Assembly: GCF_932526225.1 (NCBI RefSeq)
Contig: NC_064036.1
Span: 18,126,953-18,190,952 of the forward strand
Direction of reading: 5' to 3'
DNA length: 64,000 bases
DNA from: Nematostella vectensis
Taxonomy: Eukaryota > Cnidaria > Anthozoa > Actiniaria > Edwardsiidae
Program-made: the position numbers and the translations under genes
The notes under the pieces: model-generated
Database searches by the model: none
Told to the model about the DNA's origin: nothing
Seen by the model: the letters and a program-made list of their open reading frames with translations, nothing else
In this document: in pieces, positions 35,001-46,692 of the stretch
Layout of the letters: each line of letters begins with the position of its first letter
Position numbering within the stretch: position 1 is the stretch's first letter

Positions 35001-38000
35001 CTTGCTGGTAGTCGCGCTCCTATACATCCCGTAACACCCCGTACCTGCACTTGCTGGTAGTCGCGCTCCTATACATCCCTTAACACCCCGTACCTGCACT
35101 TGCTGGTAGTCGCCCTCGTGTGAGATCGCGTTCCTATACATCCCGTAACACCCCGTACCTGCACTTGCTGGTAGTCGCCCTCCTATACATCCCGTAAAAC
35201 CCCGTACCTGCACTTGCTGGTAGTCGCCCTCGTGTGAGATCGCGCTCTTATACATCCCATAACACCCCGTACCTGCACTTGCTGGTAGTCGCGCCCCTAT
35301 ACATCCCGTAACACCCCGTACCTGCACTTGCTGGTAGTCGCCCTCATGTGACATCCCGCTCCTATACATCCCGTAACACCCCGTACCTGCACTTGCTGGT
35401 AGTCGCCCTCGTGTGAGATCGCGCTCCTATACATCCCGTAACACCCCGTACCTGCACTTGCTGGTTGTCGCGCTCGTGTGACATCGCGCTCCTATACATC
35501 CCGTAACACCCCGTACCTGCACTTGCTGGTAGTCGCCCTCGTGTGACATCGCGCTCCTATACATCCCGTAACACCCCGTACCTGCACTTGCTGGTAGTCG
35601 CCCTCGTGTGAGATCGCGCTCCTATACATCCCGTAACACCCCGTACCTGCACTTGCTGGTAGTCGCCCTCGTGTGAGATCGCGCCCCTGTCCATGATCAT
35701 GATGTAGTCCGCGTTCTTCAGGTGTTGCAGCTGGTGGGTGACGAGTATGCGGATCTTGTTCTCTAGTACCCCCGTGATACAATTCTCAAATATGTGTTTC
35801 CCGACCTTCGCGTCCACCGCGCTCAAGGGGTCATCCAGCAGGTAGATATCACCGTCTGCGTACACGGCACGCGCGAGGTTCACGCGCGCTTTCTGCCCGC
35901 CACTCAGACTAGCCCCACGTTCGCCAAGTATCGTGGCATCGCCTTGCGGTAAACTCACGATGTCCTTGGCCAAGTCGCATGCTTCAAGCGTCCTCTGGTA
36001 TCTCTCCTCGTCATAAGGCTTACTGAATAGAATATTCTCTCGAACGGTACCACTGAATACCCACGCGGTCTGCGGGACATACACGACTTCCCCGCGCGTC
36101 TTCACGCTCCCCTCGCTCGGTAGCAGCTCCCCTAGAAGAGTTAGCAGCAGCGAGGACTTGCCACTCCCTACGGGCCCCGTCACCAACACGAGCTTATTCT
36201 CGTTAAAGTCCATGTTGATATCGGAGAGAACTGGAGACACGTCCGTGCCATTCCAATGACAGGCGACGTTGTTTACCCTGATGTATGGTTCCCCCTCCTT
36301 CTCCTCCTCATTTTCCTCCTCCCGCTCCTCTTGGCAGCTCGCCTTCCGACTCGACCCACCAGTCTCACTCAGCTCTTCAATCAGAAGGAAGTGCTCGATG
36401 CGGTCCAGCGAGGCGAAGCAGTCGGCAATGAGCTGCATGCCATCCGTCAGACCGTACACCAGGGAGCGCCTGTTCTCGCTCAGTAACCCCACCATGGTGA
36501 AGATGTTGTAGGGTGTCAGGCGGGTGCCGGTGAACACCAGGGTGATAAACGCGATGAGGCAGATGACGCTATCGTACGTGTGCTGTAGTGACGCGAAGCT
36601 GGAGAGGATGCCGTAGATCTTACGCATGATCAACACCTCCGTTCTGCAATCACAGGAATAAGTTGCCGGTACAATCAACTCCTTTATCAAGACATTTATT
36701 CAAGATTTGAAGACGTGTCCGTTAGAAGAGCTGAGATAATTTCACAGATTTTAGAACACTGAGATAACCCCTGAGGGGGGAGGGGTAGACAGATTTTATG
36801 CAAAAGACATCAAACCCGAGGAGAACGCGCCATCTCGGTGCGTGACGGTTACGAGACAGACACATTTCATTGTCGGTTTCTGTCTGTCTGTAAAAGTCAC
36901 CCTCTTATCCTAACCAAAGAGAAGTCATAGTGTATACTAATATCACTCTTCTATCATGCTCATAGCAACGTGTTTGCGTTTAAAATTAATTTCTTTGCGT
37001 AGTTACACATTCTTAAGACCACGCTCAGTTTCCGAGATAACAAAGAAACGAGTGACAGGTCCATACCTTCTTATTTGCCTGACTACATCCCTGTAAGGCC
37101 ATTCCCACGCATACATCTTGACGGCCCTGATACCGGAAATAACCTCATTCATAACCTCGAGCCTACGGTCCGTCACACGCGCAGCCTGCATGCGCAGCTT
37201 AGCGACCCAGCCTGTCATCTCGGCCTCGTAGGGAATGAGGATAAGCGCGAAAGCGAGGCCAGTGACGGCTTGCCAGCCAATCAGCACCCAGAGCAGCACA
37301 CCCAGCACCACGAGGTCGAAAGGTGAGCGCAGCGACGCGAACAGGTTCTGAGTCGCAAGGTCAAGGCGCTGAATGTCATTGGACACCAGGTTGATCACGT
37401 GACCGGAACTGATCTTGGCTAGCTTACTCTGGCTCATGCGCAGTACCTTGAAGATAAAAATAATCCCAAATAAGGTTAGACGCGTAAGGGATACTAGTCT
37501 ATTCAGGAGATAATGTTTGATATTTTAGGCTAAGTTCAAACTTCGTATTATCCATGAGCCGTATTTAATGCAAATTCATGCAAATGAATCAAGTCCATTG
37601 TTTTATCTTCATTTGCATGCATTTGCATTGAATACGGCTCATGGATAATACGACGTTTTAACTTAGCCAAATTAGCCTTATATACCTATTTTCAGAAACG
37701 TTGCCAGTGCTAATGGCGAATAGAAAATGAATTGAAAATGGCTGTTCAGCAAAGTACATTGGGTCCCGTCTTGTTTCTAAATGAAAATCAACACAACACT
37801 TGCGCGTCATCTCGCTTTCTGTTTGATTGGTAAATCAGAGGCCATACCACGAGATTCGTATCCACACACTCTTTGCAAGTTTACATTATAACACTCAAAC
37901 TCGTCCCAAAGTTCGCGAACATCCCTCTCATAATAAAATTGTCTATCCTAACAAAAGCACACTCAAGAAAGGGGATTGTAGGGTATTTAATGTAAAGTTT

Positions 38001-39625
38001 TCAATTTTCGCTTATGCGCGTCACGCCGTGTCACGTTTCGGGAATGATTTGAGAAGATGTAGAAAAATCCATCCTACATTCCTATTCTACTAGAAATAAA
38101 AAGAAACGAGGAAGTCACAAACTGATTGAATGGTTTAATGTCAAAATTTGCGCGAATCACCGGCCCAGCACAGCTCCGCCGACGCAATAAATCTCACACT
38201 CACTCACTGAGTCATCATCAATAAAAGGACGGACATTTTGTCATATCTATAAGAGCCTAATAAACTACTGCGCCATCCCCTACTTGCCGAAATTAATTGT
38301 GACGGTTCAAAAATGTATAATGTTATATCTTATAAAATGAGATTATTTTCCATAAACCTTATCTAAATGAGTGATTTACTCTGTTAATTTTATTTTTTCG
38401 CCCAAGTAGTAAGTTTAAAGGGGTTCTCGCTTGGTGGCCGACTTTACATTAATTAAACAGTTTATAAGTTTGTTATTTTTCGTCTTAGGACTGCAATTAG
38501 AGTCTGTTATTAACAGATACTTGTTACCCTATGATATCAGTGCAAACCGGAATGTTTGCATTCATCTCATGTGTAAAACCCAATCTATTTCAAAGAGAAA
38601 GTCTTGAAAAACATGTTTTCAAAATTTGCATGTTTTTTTCCAGTTGGCTTAACCGCGTTACTGGCTAGCCCATGCATAATCTTACATTCTTTGCTTCAGA
38701 AACAGATTAGAGCTGGAACATTTTGCTGAATATAAAGACTTATAGCTATTTATTGTTTAAACGTGCCATATTAAAACAATAAAACACCGTAAGTAAGAGA
38801 ATTTAATAGAAGTTAGCTGTTATCAAATAAAGTCATTGTTCCGTGTCATAAAATCTTGTACTAAACACGAATGATTTTTGTTTTTAACTTTTCTTCTTTT
38901 TAATATTCGGAATCTTTTCTGTGCTTTCTCTCGATTAAACCTGTTGCTCTTTTATCAACTTTTTATTTCGAGATCTAAAGTACTCCGCACTAGTTTAAAC
39001 CAAGCCCCAGTTCCCCCCGGGGGCTGGCACAATAAAGTCAATGTCCACGTATCTTGTATTTCCTTAATGTCGGACTCACCTTGTTATAAAGTATCCCTGT
39101 CGCTGCCGCGCGGAATCGCATCCCTAAGAGAGCTGACCTGTTCTGATAGTGGTGCTGGGCTAAGTTCCTACCGAGGGACGTCAGGCAGATTCCAGTCGGC
39201 AACACGTACCTGAAACTCGCACCAAGATCTCTGATTCCCATTAGATATGAAATCAGAAATCCCAGTAACACGGGCAGAGTCATTCTATTCGCCATGTCCG
39301 TCAGTACCAGAGCAATGATATAGAAATATTCCGATACTGGACACACGCGCATCAGCGCCTTCCAAAACCGCGGTTTCTTGCCCATTGGTATTTTTTCTAA
39401 CTCTTTGCTCCATGCTTTTTCCAGTCTCTCCGTTAGATATTCGGCTTTATCGTCTTCTATGAGAGGGTATAGGTCCGATTCCTCCAGAGGTCTCTTGTTT
39501 CCAATATAAAAAATGTGGTTCATCCACCAGAAAGTGATTTTAGAAAGTATATTTGCGCGCAGCTTTGGGTTTATGTTTTCCTTTTCCTCTTCATTTTCAA
39601 GCTTCTTGTACTGTGAATTTCCCAT
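29062..39625 (-). CDS. ABCC4: ABC transporter subfamily C, MRP4-like
   Basis: Ten exons join to 1277 aa (human ABCC4 1325): 39625-39080, 37446-37067, 36643-35647, 33556-33271, 32936-32731, 32339-32122, 31617-31471, 30858-30722, 30577-30330 and 29730-29062. It is a short-form ABCC without TMD0. The N-terminus has the family FWWMNHIFYIGNKRPLEESDLYPL. TMD1 spans exons 1-3. NBD1 has Walker A GPVGSGKSS, QTAWVFSGT, signature LSGGQKARVNLARA and Walker B LLDDPLSAVD (Asp for Glu, usual for ABCC NBD1). TMD2 spans exons 4-9 (NPSGRILNRFSKDIG). NBD2 has GRTGAGKSSL, VGERQLLCLARAL (degenerate signature) and VMDEATANVD, with the catalytic Glu. ATG 39625 is the first true Met. ABCC4 proteins export organic anions and cyclic nucleotides across the plasma membrane; the substrate here is inferred from family only. 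The exon 3 donor and exon 5 acceptor are tandemly amplified. Confidence 0.93.
29838..29930 (+). repeat. 36-bp repeat, three copies
   Basis: GCAAGGATTGTAAGTATTGC followed by CCTGATTGACACC, three tandem copies, in the last intron of the ABCC4-like gene. Confidence 0.8.
30875..31125 (+). repeat. 55-bp minisatellite, about five copies, in ABCC4 intron 7
   Basis: Units begin ACTTCTACAAAGATTATCAC at 30887, 30942, 30997, 31052 and 31107. The array starts within about 20 bases of the exon 8 acceptor but carries no exon sequence. Confidence 0.9.
31675..31825 (+). repeat. Twofold repeat of about 85 bp in ABCC4 intron 6
   Basis: ATTGGTCATACTGATAGACC followed by GTATTCAAATATGGTGT occurs at about 31690 and again at about 31775, with flanking similarity. 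Confidence 0.7.
32900..33042 (-). repeat. Three copies of the exon 5 acceptor and exon start of ABCC4
   Basis: The true minus-strand acceptor CTTGTAG/CGTCCATCATAT at 32937/32936, with the following AACCTGTGGCTGGTTCACAT, is repeated twice upstream in the intron (about 32947-32990 and 33000-33040). Each copy keeps CTTGTAG/CGTCCATC in the second or the near-identical TTGTAG/CGTCCATCGTATCC in the third. The unit is about 52-56 bp. The first copy is the coding exon itself. Confidence 0.85.
33854..33872 (+). repeat. (CA)n microsatellite
   Basis: About nine CA dinucleotides in ABCC4 intron 3. Confidence 0.9.
33945..35695 (-). repeat. 65-bp and 49-bp minisatellite built from the exon 3 end and donor of ABCC4
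   Basis: About 30 tandem units. On the minus strand each reads GATCTCACACGAGGGCGACT, ACCAGCAAGTGCAG, GTACGGGGTGTTACGGGATG, TATAGGAGCGC. The true exon 3 end encodes GAISHEGDYQQVQ and is followed by the donor CAG/GTACGG at 35647/35646; all other units lie in intron 3. Shorter units lack CCCTCGTGTGAGATCG. Nearly every unit keeps CAG/GTACGG. Reading past the first donor adds a frame-shifted peptide and then stops. Confidence 0.97.
37528..37668. mobile_element. 141-bp MITE with about 60-bp inverted arms
   Basis: GGCTAAGTTCAAACTTCGTA and TTATCCATGAGCCGTATTTA at the left are mirrored at the right (TAATACGGCTCATGGATAAT-type sequence and AACTTAGCC). The whole element is almost one hairpin, in intron 1 of the ABCC4-like gene. 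Confidence 0.85.
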
Positions 39626-42600
39626 GTCTTGTCCCAAATTGTATTCTGCTATTTAGCAAAGTCTAAGCTGTTCAACTAAGGGGTCAGCAGTAGCAGAATT
39701 CTGTGAAGAAAAAGCGACAACATGGTCAGACTTTACACTGTATGTTTTTTTACTTCTGGGTTGTGTTAGTCTCCTGTGGAACTGAACTGTGACCATTAAA
39801 ATGCAATAATGTGTTCCTCTCTATGTGTGTCCATCCATGCATAATACTAAACCACTCTAACTCAAAGTATTGACTCTATTCAAACTCTACACAGGTTTAT
39901 TCCTGTCAAATACTTAAAGACGACAAGCGTTCCTTCGGAGATGACTTTTTGAATGTCCCGAGGTTTTAATCTAGAAACGATGTAAAACTCTCGCAAATAC
40001 AAATTTTCCGGTTTGAATTCTAAGAGGGTTTGTGCAGTGACTAGAGGTGAAAAAGATAATGTAAAAATTGTTTCAATAAAAAAAGTTTTCACTACGCAAA
40101 TATGGGATAGTCCGGTTTCGATGGATAATGTTGAATAAATCATTGTGCAGCATCATAACTAAATCGGATTACTTGATCGGGTGAGCATACTGTGTGCGGA
40201 CGGATAGGTTGCTACTTCTCGGTTTAGGTGATATCTTCTAGCGATAAGGATCGAATAAGCCATAAAATAAATTATACTTGAAATAATGATGTTGACCGAA
40301 TATTTGTCAAACTTGCTAATTCAGTTATAAGTGTTCGCTAAATTTCTACATATTAATTAAAAGAATTTATTACCCTAGCTAGCAGCAGCCAAAAGGATGC
40401 GAGAGGGAAACATTTTCGATTGTGATGAGGGTGTGAACATTATTAAGACTTTGAAGACTGCCTAAGAATATCTTTTTGATGTTCGGAAATAAAAGGTTAT
40501 AGATAGGTTATATAACCTAGCGTTTATAGCGCGTGTATCGAAAATCTCAAAGAAAAGATTTCTGACACACCCGCACAAGGTCTGCCGAGCGTATATGAAT
40601 TTTGCAAACATCTCACATTTGTCCGATGGTTTCTTCAAAACTTCAAACTTGCAAATGTACTAATACGACATCTGATATACGAATGTATAGGCTCCTAAAC
40701 AAGTGGAGTCCTGGCCTCACTGAGATTATCCCCTTTAACTGGAGAGCGCTTGTTTATTTGTCATACAACAGCGGTCGCTATGGAATGAGGGTAAATGAGT
40801 AAGGGCAACCGAGCATGGTCCCAAAGAAGGCTTCTCAAAGGCCGATTGGTTAGGCAAAAAAAGCAATAAATAATGACTGGATATGGTGGAATGGGTTGTC
40901 CAGGGGTAGTTTCCCAAAGTGCAACCGATCAGGAGAGGTAATAACTTGATGTTAATTCAAAGATGAAACATTCATGATGGTTAATTTTCCAGTTTTCTTT
41001 GAGTCAATAGATAGTCGAGAACGAGAACGAGTATAGTATAAATCCACTCACATACTACCTTCAAATACATGATGATTTTAATAATTCTCAGTAATAGATA
41101 ACCTCTTTCGCGCCGCCTTTTCGCTACTCACTATCTATGGCTTTAGAAGTTATGAAATGCTGATGGGTGTTTTTCTCTTTATTATATTAGAAATAGAGCA
41201 CAAATAATGGCTTTGATTGGCATGATGTATAATAGTCCTTTGAACTTGCAGTCGAACAAGACCGTATCACCTCCATTTCCTCAAAGTGTGCCCTACTTAT
41301 CCCTCCAAAAGATAGAACTGCTCATTGATAATAAACAAGGGGAAAAAGACGCGATTTTGCGTGCGTCCTAGCCTTTCTAATTTTCTTTTTCTTTTTTGTT
41401 GTATTTTTATTTGGAAGACTTGTCTGCCGCGTAACTTGTAATGGTATCATTTGAAACCACCAGTTATTCTACCTGCCCGCTTGTTTTCAAAACTTTTTCA
41501 AGTGAACATTTATCGCTCTCATTCACGCGCTAAACTTTTCAACTTATTTAGCAAATTCTCCCACCGAAAACCGAGATAAGAGCTTTATGTCGTGAGTGCT
41601 CACAAAAAAACAAAAAACAAGCAAATCTCCTACTTGTTTTAAATTGTTTTCTTTACAACAAAAAAAGTCAAGAAAATATTTTCATAACTTTCCATGGTAC
41701 CTAGATAAACATGAAATTTCAAACGTTTTATAACAATACATTTTTCAATTGAATTATAAAAGCATTTCAAGCATCGCTTTTAAAATATAAGATTCCGTAA
41801 ACTGAATATTGAATTCAATTCAGTTAACAAAATTAGGCAAAAGTGAGTGAACACCCATTTCCCGCTAATTAACTAAAATGCGGGCGACCCTTGTCCGTAC
41901 CTGTTCTCTCATTCATTTAATCTTGGTTTCCCTTATAGTTCAATCTCATATTGCAGCTCTACCACTCCAAGAGATGCCCTTTTTATCGCCTTCCCTCTCT
42001 TTTCATGTTTGTGTTTCGGATTGGACATAAGCGCGCATCTTGAGGGGTTTACTTTACGGATCGCTTTCTCTGGGATGTTTTTCTTCCCTTCAGTGATTAC
42101 GTCAGGGGAGTGAAGGGGAGTGGGGTCTGGGGAAAGGAGAAGGCACCACTAGCCTCGTTTTCGTTTTATATTGTTTAAAAACAAGAATGAGAAGGCATCT
42201 TTTGTGGACTAAAACGGCTAAGAGACGGTCAAAACATATGCTAAGTGTTAATCCAAACACTATTTGCCATGAAATCATGCGAGCTTGACTATAAAAAGAA
42301 CGACAAGGACGAAAACAACAACAACAGACACAACTCAATCAAAATCTCTTTATTCTCTTTATATAAGAACCAACAGCACATTAATTCTGTATTTGGTGGA
42401 AAGCGCCACAGTTGTTGGTATTTCGTTTTAACCCGTTAACGCAAAATATCATATGCCGTGCGCAAAGAAACGTGTTACATAAAAATATATATCTGCTCCT
42501 TAAACAATACAATATACACTTACAAAATATCCTACCCATTTATTGTGACTCCAAATATAAAAGACAATAAACTTTAAAGCTACGCTGCTTGCTGTTGAAA

Positions 42601-43812
42601 ATAGAAAAACACAAATTTGTTTGGCTATAGCTGACTACGCATGATATACCCTGTTCATTTCCCCTCCTGACTGAACCAACGATTGAACCAAAGATTGGAC
42701 CAAAAGGCTTACCTTTTTCGCCGAAACTCTGACAAGCTTCGTCATCGGACCTCCCAAACAGAGGTACTACGGGATACAATTCTTAGATATTTAAGATTTC
42801 TCGTACACTCTAGTCTAGTGAATTTAGCAAAGTCATTCCTCCCTGCAATTACCGCACCATCTGTTTTCTTGTCACGTGTGGTTTCTAATGTTAGGTCTGA
42901 ATTTGTCGGAGTAACCACTTTTTGCACGCATATCACCACAAAACAACCACAAACTTATAAAACTACAATGTGAATTCTGTATACGTACTATAGTCTTTGT
43001 AATATGGTTTGGTTAAGTGAACAAAACAGCATTTACGTGAAAAAAATAAAGCATGAAATAATCTATAGGGGTAACAAACTGCTTCAATCTCTCGAGGTAT
43101 CCAGAAAAAGGAAGAAAAAGAAGCCGTACACGTTTTTTTCTCAAGATTTGTTTCACTTTAAATACCGTAATAATGCCATGCTTTTATAAAGGGCTCGCTC
43201 ATCCCAGAGTAAAGTTGAATGCTGATAACTCGAGCCCGGATGCTGGGAGTCTTTCCGTCTCCTCAATGCTCTGAAGATGAGAATCACGAAATTTCTAGTC
43301 TCCTTCGAAGCCGTCGTGGTCTCTGCAAGCGCTCGTAGCCCACTCGCGTCTCTTTCGTGACACTTGTTTTTCTTATTTCGCTTTGTCACAGTCTGTGATA
43401 GCACAATTTTGTCATAAACCAAGGGTGTGCAGGCAGGTAGGATGCGCTTTCACCGCCAAGGAGCAGTCTTTCCCTTGGAAGAATCGCCCACGCCCACCTG
43501 CAGTCCCCCCTCCACGCACACATCAGCAAATCCTAGTGATGGATCCTGCAATATTACCGACAGAAAGTCCCATATTCAGCCAGAAACACTGATGGAAAAA
43601 AAATAAAGCCTTAAAAAAAATTCGCCAAGGATCGAACTGATCTAATATCAGTTGAAATGACTGAAATATAGACTAAACTTGCAATCATGCACTGAAACAC
43701 CGTATGGCAGCATAAAGCTTCACGGCTAGGCTGGAGATTTCGGCCCTAGCACCGTCATCTAGCGAACTGTACAAAACAAAGGAACCTAAGGTACCCGCGC
43801 ATTAATATGTAG
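39626..43812. other. Intergenic, no gene supported
   Basis: This lies between the start of the ABCC4-like gene (minus) and the hAT-like element. It is A+T-rich with several open frames of 60-97 codons; none shows recognisable domains, convincing splice pairs or codon pattern. The first few hundred bases presumably hold the ABCC4-like promoter. Confidence 0.4.
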
Positions 43813-43820
43813 ACAATAAT

Positions 43821-45886
43821 CGCCCCATGTAAGGTAATCCAAGAGGCTTCCGGATTCTGGATTCCAGGCTCTGGATTCCGGATTCCGACCCTTGGATTCC
43901 GGATTCCAGGCACAACTTATATACCGGATTCCAACAAAATATTAATGACATTCTATTAAAATCACGCAAAACTCTCGACATAGCAATGAACAGAAAACAT
44001 TAGCGTATCGAATCGTAATGCTAAAAAGGGACAACTATAGTGAAAAGAAACCATTTGTTTACCATTACATCACTAAGATATGCATTATAAAACTAAGATA
44101 TGCATTATACTACCAAAATATGTATTATACCACCAAAATGCATTACACCACTAAGATGTGCATTACAACACTAAAATATGCATTATATCACTAAAATATG
44201 CATTATATCACTAAGATATGCATTATATCACTAAGATATGTATCCCACTAAAATGCATTATACATGCATTTATAACACTAAAATATGATTTATACCACTA
44301 AAATATGCGTCACTGGCGTCACTGTTTTCTTTACGTCTTGCAACGTTTTTCAAAGAGCAAAGGCATTTGGTTGACGTCCAAATTCGAAACCAAGATTCCA
44401 CGAAGTTACACCCTGCTCAGCCACACGCGGTCGCCAGGAAAAAAAACTTTGCAAAACGGATTCATGGCTTCCGTGACGCGACACATAATATTTGGGCCGC
44501 TTGCATGGTATATTTGGTAGGAATTCAAGTTGACACATTGAAAATCCTTACATTCGTAATGCATACGTTCGCGTTAATGTATCGATAATAATCAGACATA
44601 TATCATAAAAGGGTTGCTCAAACTCGGGTCTCGGAAATAAAACAATTGACATGGATTAACGTCTGAGTGCAAACTCACTCGCTCTTTTGACGAAAAGTTT
44701 CACAGGCACTGAAGGATTATTTTCACTTTAGTAATAGCCGATTCCAGCTATAACTGCATATTTTCAATCAGAAATGCCGAGGACGCTACCACAGCTACCA
44801 GAACCAGAATGCAACGCGCACGTTTTTACAGTTTGCTCGACGAATCTACCACAACTACCGTCATGCCGCGCGCGTGCGTTTTAGCTGGAATGGTCTATTC
44901 AAAGACGAACGAAACCGAGTTTTTGGTGACGTGTGCACGTGAGAATGGCTATACTCTGTGCAATACACCCCTTCTATCTCATAGATCGGATTTCGGATGA
45001 GTGTAAAAAGTTAAAGTAAGTCAGGCTTGCGTTCTGTTAGCGTTTCTATTGGTTTAGGGTATAGTGTTTTGAATTTTAGCCAATGAAATTGCAAACTAAA
45101 TCAAAACGCCAGTACTTACGTCAAGGCTAAACGCAAATTTGACTTTTTTCGCCTCCTGATTTGTTTGTTGGGGAATAGCTTCCATTCCCGATTGGCTAAA
45201 TTTTCGACATTAATATGAAATTCGCTCATTCTAACAAGAACGGGAGATCAGGCTAAAATGCGTATATCTCCCGCAAAATGCATAATGTTAGAAGGGAGTC
45301 CTATTTTATAAGCTTATGGCTTTTCTGGATATCCTTGCCTAACTTATATAAACAAGGACCCATTAGCGGTAATATTACACCCTGTGAGATGTCAAGCGCA
45401 TAAAGCCAGGCCAGGCCAGGCCGCCCAAAGGTGTTGCGGATTAAAACACCATCTTGAGTGTAAGGGTGGTTTGAACTCACCCTTACGTCACTTTTTTTCC
45501 CTATCAAAGCTCCTCATAAATGTAAGAATTCTGCCAATTGAAGCTAATTAGACCGGAAAAAGTTGTACAATGATTGACAATGAGTTTTCAATCAATTATG
45601 CTAAACACTAACCAGGCACACCTCCTCATTAGAAATGCAAATAAAGGCAAGGGCTTGAGGAACATCGTGGCACTTTACTCGGCTACTCAATCTTCATCTT
45701 CGCTTGTGTGGTCATTGTGGGATTTTTTTAAGTCATTAATTTGAATGAAAAGTATGGATTCCGGATTTCGAAACTATTTGGATTCTGGATTCCAGACTGT
45801 GGATTCCGGATTCCAATCTCTGGATTCCGGATTCCAAGGGCCCTAAAAACCTGGATTCCGGATTCTGGATTACCTTACATGGGGCG
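43821..45886. mobile_element. Non-autonomous hAT-like transposon, 2.07 kb
   Basis: Perfect 20-bp terminal inverted repeats, CGCCCCATGTAAGGTAATCC at 43821-43840 and its complement ending at 45886. They are flanked by ACAATAAT (43813-43820) and ACAATAAC (45887-45894), an 8-bp target duplication with one change. Subterminal blocks of GGATTCCGGATTCC occur at both ends in direct and inverted form, as seen for transposase binding sites in hAT elements. The interior has a 20-22-bp tandem repeat (44080-44310, ATATGCATTATACCACTAA type), but no transposase frame is recognised. Confidence 0.85.
44075..44310 (+). repeat. Tandem repeat ACTAAAATATGCATTATAC type inside the hAT-like element
   Basis: About ten units of 20-24 bp containing TATGCATTA, with variable CCACTAA spacers. 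Confidence 0.85.
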
Positions 45887-45894
45887 ACAATAAC

Positions 45895-46692
45895 CAGGAT
45901 CCCAGACCTGTTTTAGTCGGTTACACCACGCACAGCTCGCTGAGATGCAGAGTAATAACTATAGGGTCTATTTTCCACTCGTGTCTCTTGGAAGTTGGTG
46001 TGTTGCTATAGTAGCCTGGTGATGCCGTCACGTGACTAAGGTCTATATATGGCCGCATTTAGCCTTTGTTCTCCAGTAAAAATAAAAGTAAACTTTTACA
46101 GTTAAACTTTTAAAGTTTTACAGCTCAATTTATTAGTAAAAATCGAAATTATTCACGATCTCAATATAGTTTATTTACTCAAATTATACCAAGATAAAAG
46201 TAAATTCTACATCGCGTTCAAAATAAACCCAAACTCCATAATGGCACCGAAAAATAGCTATTGCGATATCATTATTGAATTTGGTAAATCTAGTTGTTTT
46301 CATATGGTTACTTTGAGCTACGGCTCTTCATATCAAAATCTTTTTTGGTAAATAAAAAATAAAAATCTCATGAACACCATATCCGTCTCAAATGAAAGCC
46401 TGCTTGCAGGTGGAACCCGGTGTTATCATCGCGGAAAACCCTCTCCGTTCTGTGATCGGGCGCCATCTTGTATTTTAAGCCGCGCCTAAGCAGGCTACTC
46501 AAATTACCGTTCGTAGCTAGAATGGGTAGCCTGTGTATTTGGGAATGAGGACTAGGGCGAATTGGACCCAGTCCTCTCTCCCGGTTTAATTTTTCTGATG
46601 AAATGTTGTGAAGAGATTGTGTTTTAGTGAAGAATTTATTGATTTCTCCCTCCAGATCTCCTTGTATTTTACTCAGAGGGGTTTTCGCCGCC
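45895..46692. promoter_or_regulatory. 5' flank of FARSB
   Basis: Non-coding. A GCGCCATCTTGTATTTT motif at about 46459 resembles a YY1-type site, common near starts of animal housekeeping genes. The start codon context CGCCGCCATGCCG at 46686-46698 is strong. Confidence 0.4.

Noticed and set aside
42000-43600. Several 60-96 codon frames between ABCC4 and FARSB
   Set aside because: They overlap on both strands, with no domain, codon pattern or splice support.
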